Of a DNA stretch of 48,837 nucleotides, positions 34,756-42,448 are shown one piece after another. The stretch spans positions 1 through 48,837 of the forward strand of contig JAFVOR010000052.1 of NCBI GenBank assembly GCA_017505725.1, in the 5' to 3' direction. This stretch comes from Alistipes sp. Its GTDB lineage: Bacteria > Bacteroidota > Bacteroidia > Bacteroidales > Rikenellaceae. The translations under genes and the position numbers were made by a program. The notes beneath the pieces were generated by a model. It worked only from the letters and a program-made list of their open reading frames with translations, was not told where the DNA came from and did no database searches. Every line of letters begins with the position of its first letter. Position 1 is the first letter of the stretch.

Positions 34756-34796
34756 GGGAGTTTAGTAAATGTCGATTTTGGGCACACTAAACTCCC
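34756..34796. terminator. Hairpin GGGAGTTTAGT/ACTAAACTCCC
   Basis: A perfect 11-bp stem, 34756-34766 with 34786-34796, followed by TAAATTCTTTAATTT. It is probably the uvrA terminator. Its GGGAG...CTCCC ends are related to the hairpin at 1642-1675. Confidence 0.6.
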
Positions 34797-34898
34797 TAAA
34801 TTCTTTAATTTCCCTAAATTCGTTCCTACTAGCCCTAAAAATTTATAATTCTTACCACACAATTTTGCATTTTGCATTTTGAATTCTGAATTTTTAAT

Positions 34899-34906
34899 TA
34901 TATTTG
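34899..34906 (+). promoter_or_regulatory. -7 box TATATTTG of the porin-potABCD operon
   Basis: Consensus -7 box 33 bases before the ATG at 34939. No well-placed TTG 19-20 bases upstream; a TTTG at 34878-34881 is 17 bases away. Confidence 0.5.
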
Positions 34907-34938
34907 TACCCTGAACCATTAGCACATTTGTATGGAAG

Positions 34939-36021
34939 ATGAAAAGAGGATTGGCACTGCTTGTAGCAACACTTTGCTACTTCTGTACTTATTCACAAGA
35001 GGCTAGCACCTCTAACAACATTCCCGAGTTTGTCGTAACGCCCCGTTTCGATGTTAATCCTTATGCGCCTGTCAAAGGTGGCTACTCGGGATACGATTTT
35101 GGCAATTCATCACTCTACACATTCCTCGATGGCGAGATAGGCAATTTCTCCTACTCGTTTGCAGGTCATTGGTTTTCAAGCGATTGGGCTTCTACAAAAG
35201 CGCTCTACGAGAACGCTTTTCGCTCCGACGATGTCGATTTTATCGACTGGCTCACCTTGTCGTACCAGGTCGGGCAGTTCGGCTTTACCGTGGGCAAGGA
35301 TATGTTGGCGATAGGTACTTGGGAGTTGGACTATTACGATGTTGATGTTCACACCTCGCTCGTATCGCCATTCTGGCACAAGATGGCTATCTATCAGTGG
35401 GGTGGCGAGGTAAACTACACCTCGAAAGACGAGAGCACTTGGCTCCGCTTCCAATTCAGCACTTCGCCATTCGGCGAGCGACCTTTCGCATCAAAATTGT
35501 TCACCTACTCGCTCTATTGGAGTGGCGAATATGGCTGTTTCTCGCCAATCTGGTCCACAAATTTCGTGGAGTATGAGCGTGGAAAATTCATCAACCTCAT
35601 CGCACTCGGCAACTCATTCTCGGCAGGAGATTTTACAATCGAGGTCGATTATATGAATCGCGCATCGTCTGTAAAACGCTTCTTCAATCAGGAGTGGAGC
35701 ATCAGCGGACAGCTGCTTTACAACTACAAGGACAAGGTCGAGGTATTCGCCAAAGGCGGATACGAGAACTACAATAGCGACCTCTTCGGCTACGAGTACG
35801 AGAGCGCAGATGACATTTGGTTTATCCCTACCGATAACTCGCTCTGCCCAAAGTATTGGTACGCGGGTGGTGGAGTACACTACTTCCCGTTGCGCGACAG
35901 CCGCGATCTACGCCTGCACGCTGTGGTCACTTACAACAATTTCGCCAAGAGCGTATCGTTTACTCTTGGTGCAGTATATCACTTTAATCTAACTCAAACC
36001 ATTCTGAAAAACCGCAAGTAA
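34939..36021 (+). CDS. Predicted outer-membrane beta-barrel (porin-like) protein
   Basis: 360 residues. Signal peptide MKRGLALLVATLCYFCTYSQ. The rest alternates hydrophobic and polar residues with many aromatics, as in a barrel: YTFLDGEIGNFSYSFAGHWF, WLTLSYQVGQFGFTVGKDML, STWLRFQFSTSPFG, LRLHAVVTYNNF and SVSFTLGAVYHFN, the last ending near the C-terminus like a final strand. No TonB box or plug. It is 3 bases upstream of potA, so it is in the same operon. It may be the outer-membrane entry route for the polyamine system (inferred from linkage). A family name cannot be given with certainty. Confidence 0.7.
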   Translation: MKRGLALLVATLCYFCTYSQEASTSNNIPEFVVTPRFDVNPYAPVKGGYSGYDFGNSSLYTFLDGEIGNFSYSFAGHWFSSDWASTKALYENAFRSDDVDFIDWLTLSYQVGQFGFTVGKDMLAIGTWELDYYDVDVHTSLVSPFWHKMAIYQWGGEVNYTSKDESTWLRFQFSTSPFGERPFASKLFTYSLYWSGEYGCFSPIWSTNFVEYERGKFINLIALGNSFSAGDFTIEVDYMNRASSVKRFFNQEWSISGQLLYNYKDKVEVFAKGGYENYNSDLFGYEYESADDIWFIPTDNSLCPKYWYAGGGVHYFPLRDSRDLRLHAVVTYNNFAKSVSFTLGAVYHFNLTQTILKNRK

Positions 36022-36024
36022 GAG

Positions 36025-37416
36025 ATGGCAAAAAAGAACGAAACAATCATTAAAATCGAAAATATCTCCAAGTCATTTGGGGATAAGGTCGTGCTCAACA
36101 ACATCAACCTCGAGATCAAGCGAGGCGAGTTTGTAACCTTGCTCGGACCTTCGGGTTGCGGCAAGACAACGCTGTTGCGTATGTTGGCAGGCTTCACGAA
36201 GCCCGACGAGGGTGGTGTAATAAGTATGGAGGGTAAGAACATACTCGATATTCCACCTCATCAGCGACCTCTCAATACGGTTTTTCAGCGATATGCACTC
36301 TTTCCGCATCTCGATGTATTCGAGAATATCGCATTTGGCCTTCAGCTCAAGAAGGTTCCCGCAAAGGAGATTGAGACTCGCGTACGCAAGGCGTTGAAGA
36401 TGGTGTCGATGACCGACTACGAGGACCGCGATGTCAACTCGCTCTCGGGTGGTCAGCAGCAGCGTGTGGCTATTGCTCGAGCTATCGTCAACCAGCCACA
36501 GGTGCTTCTCCTCGATGAGCCATTGGCTGCGCTCGATTTGAAGATGCGTAAGGATATGCAGATGGAGCTCAAGCAGATGCACGAGGCGTTGGGCATCACC
36601 TTCATCTATGTCACACACGACCAGGAGGAGGCTCTCACGTTGAGCGACACCATCGTGGTTATGAGTGAGGGCGAGATTCAGCAGATTGGCAGCCCAGCCG
36701 ACATCTACAACGAGCCTGCAAACTCGTTTGTAGCAGATTTTATTGGAGAGAGTAACATCCTCAATGGCACAATGATACGCGACAAGGAGGTGGAGTTTAT
36801 CGGTCACAAGTTCGAGTGTGTCGACGAGGGCTTTGGCGAGATGAAGGCTGTGGATGTTGTGGTACGACCAGAGGATATCTATCTGGTGAACAATGCCGAC
36901 AATGGCGACTTCACAGGCGTAGTCAAGTCGTGCATATTCAAGGGTGTACACTACGAGATGTTCATCGAGACCGACAAGGGTTACGAGCTTATGATTCAGG
37001 ACTATAACGCATTCGAAGAGGGTAGCAAGGTAGGTATGTTCATCAAGCCATCCGACATCCACGTTATGCAGAAGGAGCGCACTCGCAACACCTTTGTGGG
37101 TGAGATGACTTCGCCTACAACCGTAAAGTTCCTCGACACCGAGTTCGAGTGCGAGGAGCAGCCGAATCTACACACAGGTGACCGCGTATCGGTGCGAGTC
37201 GATTTCAACAAAGTTGAACTTCTCGACCACAAGGAGGAGGGTCAGCTCATCGGTTCGGTGCACTTCATCCTCTACAAGGGAAATCACTATCACCTCACCG
37301 TCAAGACCGAGGATGGCGACCTTATTTATGTGGACACCAACGATGTATGGGACAACTTCGACGTTGTGGGCATCTCGATTGACAAGCGCGATTTGTATAT
37401 CACAAAATTGGTTTAG
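36025..37416 (+). CDS. potA: Polyamine ABC transporter ATP-binding protein PotA
   Basis: 463 residues. Walker A GPSGCGKT (41-48), Q-loop region [20 protein letters not shown], signature [17 protein letters not shown], Walker [13 protein letters not shown] and the switch His in [14 protein letters not shown]. The [21 protein letters not shown] segment leads to the TOBE region. It is about 90 residues longer than E. coli PotA: the C-terminus appears to carry two OB/TOBE-like units (to 340, and 365-463 with [15 protein letters not shown] and [19 protein letters not shown]). It energises spermidine/putrescine uptake with PotB and PotC. Confidence 0.93.
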   Translation: MAKKNETIIKIENISKSFGDKVVLNNINLEIKRGEFVTLLGPSGCGKTTLLRMLAGFTKPDEGGVISMEGKNILDIPPHQRPLNTVFQRYALFPHLDVFENIAFGLQLKKVPAKEIETRVRKALKMVSMTDYEDRDVNSLSGGQQQRVAIARAIVNQPQVLLLDEPLAALDLKMRKDMQMELKQMHEALGITFIYVTHDQEEALTLSDTIVVMSEGEIQQIGSPADIYNEPANSFVADFIGESNILNGTMIRDKEVEFIGHKFECVDEGFGEMKAVDVVVRPEDIYLVNNADNGDFTGVVKSCIFKGVHYEMFIETDKGYELMIQDYNAFEEGSKVGMFIKPSDIHVMQKERTRNTFVGEMTSPTTVKFLDTEFECEEQPNLHTGDRVSVRVDFNKVELLDHKEEGQLIGSVHFILYKGNHYHLTVKTEDGDLIYVDTNDVWDNFDVVGISIDKRDLYITKLV

Positions 37417-37431
37417 CGACAACTTCTTAAG

Positions 37432-38220
37432 ATGAAATTTCTAACTAACATATCCAAGCGATCGAATTGGGCAATACCGTATGTCATATTCCTGGCAATA
37501 TTCGTTGCTCTGCCGCTTGTGCTGATTGTAGTCTACGCATTCGAGGATGCGTTGGGCAACTTCTCGCTGGAGAACTTCTCCCGTTTCATCGAGCAGTCCG
37601 AGGCACTCAATACCTTTATCTATTCGATTGGCATTGCACTTATAACCACCATATTATGTATCCTTCTGGGATATCCTGCTGCGTGGATATTGGCCAATCG
37701 CAATCTCAACAAGTCGGAGGTTATGGTCGTATTGTTCATCCTGCCAATGTGGATCAACATCTTGGTGCGAACTCTCGCCACGGTTGCGTTGTTCGACTTT
37801 GTGCAGATACCACTCGGTGAGGGTGCGTTGATTTTCGGTATGATCTACAACTTCTTGCCATTTATGATCTATCCAATCTACAACACACTGCAGAAGATGG
37901 ATCACTCGCTTATCGAGGCTGCCGAAGACCTGGGTGCGACCCCGTCGGAGGTATTCCGCAAGGTGACAGTGCCACTCTCGATGCCGGGCGTGATGTCGGG
38001 CATTATGATGGTCTTTATGCCAACCATCTCGACATTTGCCATTGCCGAGTTGCTGACAATGAACAATGTAAAACTCTTTGGTACAACCATCCAGGAGAAT
38101 ATCAATAACGGAATGTGGAACTATGGCGCAGCACTGTCGCTCATTATGCTCGTAATCATTGGTGCAACATCACTCTTCTCGGGTGGTGACGAGCAGACCG
38201 ACAGCGATAGCCTCATCTAA
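37432..38220 (+). CDS. potB: Polyamine ABC transporter permease PotB
   Basis: 262 residues, six predicted membrane helices. The EAA-type loop EAAEDLGATPSEVFRKVTVPLSMPGVMSG, which docks to the ATPase, is clear. The N-terminal PYVIFLAIFVALPLVLIVVYAF and the ILPMWINILVRTLA segment fit PotB/PotH permeases. It follows potA by 15 bases and precedes potC by 14. Confidence 0.93.
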   Translation: MKFLTNISKRSNWAIPYVIFLAIFVALPLVLIVVYAFEDALGNFSLENFSRFIEQSEALNTFIYSIGIALITTILCILLGYPAAWILANRNLNKSEVMVVLFILPMWINILVRTLATVALFDFVQIPLGEGALIFGMIYNFLPFMIYPIYNTLQKMDHSLIEAAEDLGATPSEVFRKVTVPLSMPGVMSGIMMVFMPTISTFAIAELLTMNNVKLFGTTIQENINNGMWNYGAALSLIMLVIIGATSLFSGGDEQTDSDSLI

Positions 38221-38234
38221 TAGGGTATAGGAAT

Positions 38235-39035
38235 ATGAAGAAACTATTTGCACAACTCTATCTGTGGCTGCTCTTGGCGCTCCTCTACGCTCCAATCATC
38301 ATTATTGCCATATTCTCGTTTACTGAGTCGAAGGTATTGGGCAACTGGACAGGATTCTCGACAGACCTCTACACATCGTTATTTACAGGTGGCGCACACC
38401 ACTCTCTGATTGATGCCATCAAGAACACTTTGACCATAGCACTCCTTGCCGCTACGGCATCGACGCTCTTGGGCAGCGTGGCAGCCATCGGCATCTACAA
38501 TATGCGAGGTCGCAAGAAGCAGATAATCAACTTCTTGAACGATATTCCGATGCTCAACCCCGACATCATCACAGGTATCTCGCTCTTCCTGCTCTTTGTC
38601 AGCCTGGGTATCTCGCAGGGCTACACAACAGTGGTGCTGTCGCACATCGCATTCTGCACACCTTATGTTGTGTTGAGTGTTATGCCTCGACTTCAGCAGA
38701 TGAATCCGAATATCTACGAGGCTGCACTGGATCTCGGCGCAACGCCATTTCAGGCCCTTCGCAAGATTATCATCCCCGAGATTCGCCCGGGTATGATTTC
38801 GGGTTTTATTCTTGCATTCACGCTCTCGATTGATGACTTTGCGGTGACGCTCTTCACCAAGGGAAACGAGGGACTCGAGACACTTTCGACATACATCTAT
38901 GCCGATGCACGCAAGGGTGGACTTACACCCGAATTGCGACCTTTGTCGACAATAATCTTCGCAGTGGTATTGCTGCTGCTTATCATCATCAATGTACGCG
39001 CCAAGCGTGCTGCCAAGCGCAAACAAGCACTCTAA
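38235..39035 (+). CDS. potC: Polyamine ABC transporter permease PotC
   Basis: 266 residues. N-terminal helix with LLALLYAPIIIIAIFSFTESK, typical of PotC/PotI. The EAA loop is EAALDLGATPFQALRKIIIPEIRPGMISG, and FILAFTLSIDDFAVTLFTKG is the conserved final region. It pairs with PotB to form the channel. The potD start codon follows 4 bases after its stop. Confidence 0.94.
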   Translation: MKKLFAQLYLWLLLALLYAPIIIIAIFSFTESKVLGNWTGFSTDLYTSLFTGGAHHSLIDAIKNTLTIALLAATASTLLGSVAAIGIYNMRGRKKQIINFLNDIPMLNPDIITGISLFLLFVSLGISQGYTTVVLSHIAFCTPYVVLSVMPRLQQMNPNIYEAALDLGATPFQALRKIIIPEIRPGMISGFILAFTLSIDDFAVTLFTKGNEGLETLSTYIYADARKGGLTPELRPLSTIIFAVVLLLLIIINVRAKRAAKRKQAL

Positions 39036-39039
39036 AAAA

Positions 39040-40362
39040 ATGAAAAGATTAGTTACAATCATAACTTCGTTACTCTGCCTCGCATCCTCAGCGTGGGCAG
39101 CTGACCGTGCACACACACTCAAGATATACAACTGGGCGGACTATATCGACGAAACAGTATTGGACGACTTCAAGGTGTGGTACAAGGAGCAGACAGGTGA
39201 GGAGGTAGAGATTATCTACCAGCTCTTCGATATCAACGAGATAATGTTAGCGAAGATTGAGCGCGGCAAGGAGGACTTCGATGTGGTATGCCCATCGGAG
39301 TACATCATCGAGCGTATGCTGCGTAACAATATGCTCATACCTATCGATAAGGATTTCGGGCAAACACCTAATTATCTGCACAATATCTCGCCTTATATCA
39401 TCGATTGCTTCAACAAGATTGACGGTTCGGGCAAGAATGCCAACGACTACGCAGTGGGCTATATGTGGGGTACCACAGGAATCCTATACAACACCCGCTA
39501 TGTAACACTCGACGAGGCTTCGTCGTGGGCCGCACTCCAAAACCCTAAGTTCGAGAAGAAGATATTCATCAAGGATGCCTTCCGCGATGTATACAGCACA
39601 ATACTCATCTATCTGCGACAAAAGGAGTTAACAGATGGTTCGATCACACTTGAGAAGTTGATGTACGACTCATCTGACAACTCGATTGCCGAGGTCGAGG
39701 CATTCCTCAAGAGCGCAAAGCATCTGGTTGCCGGTTGGGAGGCCGATTTCGGCAAGGAGATGATGACCAAGGAGAAGGCCTATATCAACCTCACCTGGAG
39801 CGGTGATGCAGTATGGGCCATCGAGGAGGCTGCCGAGGTGGGTGTGCCACTCGACTACACTGTACCAAAGGAGGGTAGTAATGTTTGGTTCGATGGTTGG
39901 GTGATTCCAAAATATGCCCAAAACATCAAGGCTGCACGCTACTTCATAAACTTTATGTGTCGTCCCGACATCGCCATTCGCAATATGGAGGAGATTGGCT
40001 ATGTGAGCGTTATAGCCGCACCCGAGGTGCTCGAGTCGCAGATAGACGAGGAGATGACCGAGAGCATCGATGCTTCATACTTCTTCGGCGAAGGTGCCAA
40101 ACAGGCGAAGCTCAACCCTGTACTTTATCCCGACCGCTCCGTAGTCGAGCGTTGCGCTATGATGCACGATTCGGGCGACCGCACCCCAAAGATGTTGGAG
40201 ATGTGGGCGCGTGTCAAGGGTGATAGCGTACCTTTGTGGATATGGGCAGTTATCATCGTGTCGTTCAGCGCTATAGCCTTCCTCTATATCCGTCGCAAGA
40301 TTATTGTGGCACACAAAAAGAGCCATCGCGCCGCCAAATACACACAGCGCAAGTGCAAATAA
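39040..40362 (+). CDS. potD: Polyamine-binding protein PotD with a C-terminal membrane anchor
   Basis: 440 residues from ATG 39040 (MKRLVTIITSLLCLASSAWAAD, a signal peptide without lipobox). Binding-protein motifs: LKIYNWADYIDETVLDDF, FDVVCPSEYIIERM, YAVGYMWGTTGILYNT, YINLTWSGDAVWAIEEA and VWFDGWVIPKYAQN. Unusually, residues about 397-417 form a membrane helix (LWIWAVIIVSFSAIAFLYI) with a basic tail RRKIIVAHKKSHRAAK. By the positive-inside rule this would fix the protein in the inner membrane with the binding domain in the periplasm. It replaces the lipid anchor used elsewhere. Last gene of the operon. Confidence 0.9.
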   Translation: MKRLVTIITSLLCLASSAWAADRAHTLKIYNWADYIDETVLDDFKVWYKEQTGEEVEIIYQLFDINEIMLAKIERGKEDFDVVCPSEYIIERMLRNNMLIPIDKDFGQTPNYLHNISPYIIDCFNKIDGSGKNANDYAVGYMWGTTGILYNTRYVTLDEASSWAALQNPKFEKKIFIKDAFRDVYSTILIYLRQKELTDGSITLEKLMYDSSDNSIAEVEAFLKSAKHLVAGWEADFGKEMMTKEKAYINLTWSGDAVWAIEEAAEVGVPLDYTVPKEGSNVWFDGWVIPKYAQNIKAARYFINFMCRPDIAIRNMEEIGYVSVIAAPEVLESQIDEEMTESIDASYFFGEGAKQAKLNPVLYPDRSVVERCAMMHDSGDRTPKMLEMWARVKGDSVPLWIWAVIIVSFSAIAFLYIRRKIIVAHKKSHRAAKYTQRKCK

Positions 40363-40397
40363 TTGATTACGATATTATCGATTTTACACTTTGCATT

Positions 40398-40427
40398 TTG
40401 CAATTTGCTTTTTTAATTGTACATTTG
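40398..40427 (+). promoter_or_regulatory. Promoter of tRNA-Leu (TTG-N19-TACATTTG)
   Basis: TTG at 40398-40400, 19 bases, TACATTTG at 40420-40427, 15 bases before the tRNA. The -33 element falls inside a TGCATTTTG-type low-complexity tract. Confidence 0.7.
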
Positions 40428-40441
40428 CACCGCAAAACAGG

Positions 40442-40527
40442 GCTCGGATGGTGGAATAGGTAGACACGCCGGACTTAAAATCCTGTGGCCAGTAATGGCC
40501 GTGCGGGTTCGATTCCCGCTCCGAGTA
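40442..40527 (+). tRNA. tRNA-Leu (anticodon TAA)
   Basis: An 86-nt class II tRNA. The acceptor stem is GCTCGGA/TCCGAGT (first pair G-T), with discriminator A. D arm region is TGGTGGAATAGGTAGACACG. The anticodon loop is CTTAAAA with anticodon TAA, the long variable arm is TGGCCAGTAATGGCC, and the T arm is GCGGGTTCGATTCCCGC. CCA not encoded. One C-T mismatch in the anticodon stem. Confidence 0.97.
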
Positions 40528-40531
40528 CTTC

Positions 40532-40560
40532 AAAGAGTTCGCTTTTTCGGCGAACTCTTT
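40532..40560 (+). terminator. Terminator of tRNA-Leu
   Basis: AAAGAGTTCGC (40532-40542) pairs with GCGAACTCTTT (40550-40560), a perfect 11-bp stem with a TTTTTCG loop, then TTTCG. It begins 5 bases after the tRNA. Confidence 0.85.
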
Positions 40561-40773
40561 TTCGTTCTCTTCGCGTGACTCAGTCAGTCGGTGGCGTTTC
40601 GGGCGACTTGTCTGCGTAGTCGTGCATTGTAGCGGAGGCGTATTGCTTCGCAATAGTAAGCCTTGTGCGTATAGTCAAAAAAGTAAATTCTATTTCCTTT
40701 CTGTCTATCCGCCCAATGCTTGCAACTATGTTGCCACCTCTGCTCCAATAGTTCCACTTTGGTCACCTCTCAA

Positions 40774-40882
40774 CTGCGGCGACCGTTCGATTCCTATTGG
40801 GGAAAAATTCTGCGTGGTGGATATGTATGATTGGGCGACCGTTGACGACTTTTCCTGAAAAGTCGCCGTCAGTCGGTGGCGG
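40774..40882 (+). repeat. 109-bp direct repeat, copy 1
   Basis: Identical over 109 bases to 41049-41157 by eye. It contains a hairpin CGACTTTTC/GAAAAGTCG (40846-40865) near its end and finishes with CAGTCGGTGGCGG. Exact identity points to a recent duplication or gene conversion. Confidence 0.9.
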
Positions 40883-40909
40883 TGTGGCAGAGTTATCTGC
40901 GTAGTCTAT

Positions 40910-41021
40910 TGATAGATGTTGTTGCTGCGCAACTTCGACGATAAATTAAATATCTTCACCTCAAATAAATTTGGCTTTTGCTATTTAATTTATCCTCGAA
41001 ACATTCGTTTAACATCTATCA
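40910..41021. repeat. 112-bp interrupted inverted repeat
   Basis: TGATAGATGTT (40910-40920) pairs with AACATCTATCA (41011-41021), and further in GATAAATTAAATA (40940-40952) pairs perfectly with TATTTAATTTATC (40982-40994). A TTCG/CGAA pair lies between. This makes a long two-tier stem with a 29-base loop, placed between the two 109-bp repeats. Confidence 0.75.
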
Positions 41022-41048
41022 TTTTTGAACTACCTGCTCTGCGCAAAC

Positions 41049-41157
41049 CTGCGGCGACCGTTCGATTCCTATTGGGGAAAAATTCTGCGTGGTGGATATG
41101 TATGATTGGGCGACCGTTGACGACTTTTCCTGAAAAGTCGCCGTCAGTCGGTGGCGG
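41049..41157 (+). repeat. 109-bp direct repeat, copy 2
   Basis: Same 109 bases as 40774-40882, 275 bp further on. Flanking sequence on both sides differs from copy 1. Confidence 0.9.
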
Positions 41158-41248
41158 CTCGGGTGTTTTATATTGGGGGTGTTTCGGGGTTTGAAAGGCA
41201 AGTAAGTGCAAGTAGAGTAGAACAAAGAGAATGCAATATCAATTCATT

Positions 41249-41307
41249 ACTCGCCCTTAATAGCCATTAATAGCCGTTAACAGCCGTTAATGGCCGTTAA
41301 TACGCTC
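41249..41307. repeat. Short GCCGTTAATA tandem repeats
   Basis: About five degenerate 10-bp units (CCCTTAATAG, CCATTAATAG, CCGTTAACAG, CCGTTAATGG, CCGTTAATAC) run directly into the first palindrome of array 2. Confidence 0.8.
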
Positions 41308-42294
41308 GGGTATCGAAAACGATACCCAGCACTCCCCAGTAAACCCTCGCAAAGCACCAAAGTTGTATCCCTAGGAAACCCCAGAATCCCCATCAAGGAG
41401 CGAAGCTCAGCCCCATTACCCCTACTATCCCTTATGGGTATCGAAAACGATACCCAACCAACCCTTTGGGATAGCCCATAATCATCACAGGTATCGAAAA
41501 CGATACCCAGCACTCCTTTGTGGAAGTCTCACGCAAACACGGGTATCGAAAATGATACCCAGCACCGCTTTGGGAAAGCCCATAACCATCACAGGTATCG
41601 AAAACGATACCCAGCACTCCCCAGCAAACACTCTAAAGCACCATAGGTGCATCCCCAGTAAATCCTATAATCCACATCTAAGAGCAAAGCTCAGCCCCAT
41701 TACCCCTACCATCCCTTATGGGTATCGAAAACGATACCCAGCACGAAGAGGGACACACCACGCAAACATAGGTATTAAAAATCATACCCACGACATAGGG
41801 GAGGCATAGGGAATTTGATGAGAATAGGGAGAATAGATAACGGAGCTAAGCTCTCTAATCTCACTGAAAGCCAATGGTTAATAGTCCTACAACCACGCGT
41901 ATCGAAAACGATACCCAACCAACCCTTTGGGATAGCCCATCCCCATAACGGGTATCGAAAACGATACCCAACCAACCCTTTGGGATAATCCATCACCATC
42001 ACGGGTATCGAAAACGATACCCAGTCGTCAATGAGGAGTATCTCAGCACAAACAAAACGATTCACGCAGCCTTGTGGGTATCGAAAACGATACCCAGCAG
42101 TATCAGGTGGCTACGCGGAAGGTGAGCGAGAATGCCACTACTCAAACACGGGTATCGAAAACGATACCCAGTCGTCAATGAGGAGAATCTCAGCACAAAC
42201 AAAACGATTCACGCTGCCTTGTGGGTATCGAAAACGATACCCAACACTCCTTTGTGGAAGTCTCACGCAAACACGGGTATCGAAAACGATACCC
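41308..42294 (+). repeat. Palindrome array 2: fourteen copies of GGGTATCGAAAACGATACCC
   Basis: Copies start at 41308, 41436, 41489, 41541, 41593, 41720, 41770, 41897, 41950, 42003, 42076, 42150, 42223 and 42275. Those at 41489, 41541, 41593 and 41897 have one change; 41770 is degenerate. All have AAAA on the plus strand. Distances are 128, 53, 52, 52, 127, 50, 127, 53, 53, 73, 74, 73 and 52. Spacers fall into families, for example AACCAACCCTTTGGGATA and ACTCCTTTGTGGAAGTCTCA. Two long spacers (41328-41435 and 41613-41719) are near-copies. The spacer at 41790-41896 includes the AGGGAATTTGATGAGA module also found after array 1. Confidence 0.95.
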
Positions 42295-42448
42295 AGCAAT
42301 GCCAAATCGATGCGTGGGCTTGCAATTCTCGTATAATCTTTGTAACTTGCCACAGCAAATTACTGCCGAGAATGGTACAATGGTTATGTAAGAAATGGTG
42401 GTACAATTGAGCCGGTAGAAATTGTTGGGTATAAAGACAGTTACAATT

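Larger units (their letters stand above)
34603..34938. other. Intergenic region between uvrA and the porin-pot operon
   Basis: It holds AATTAAAAATT-type low complexity (to 34612), TACTAGCC and CCATTAACC repeats, the GGGAGTTTAGT hairpin (34756-34796), TGCATTTTG-type repeats (34863-34887) and a TATATTTG box at 34899-34906. No coding frame is supported. Confidence 0.6.
40561..41248. other. Gene-free block of repeats and hairpins beside tRNA-Leu
   Basis: No supported gene. It contains two identical 109-bp copies (annotated separately), a partial left copy (CAGTCAGTCGGTGGCG at 40581-40596), and two unrelated intervening segments of about 180 and 166 bp, each able to fold (for example 40910-41021). 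The string TTCGTTCTC.TCGCGTG.CTCAGTCAGTCGG at 40561-40591 recurs at 43748-43778. The block looks like debris of repeated insertions next to a tRNA gene. Confidence 0.6.

Noticed and set aside
1245-42294. CRISPR array
   Set aside because: The repeat is only 20 bp, spacers are related to each other and vary from about 30 to 108 bp, there is no leader, and no cas gene is in the window.
42308-42370. Possible fourth copy of the structured RNA (GCGTGGGC string plus ATTCTCG/CGAGAAT pairing)
   Set aside because: No AAA/ACCU internal loop and no P1 helices can be found; the GCGTGGG match alone is likely chance.
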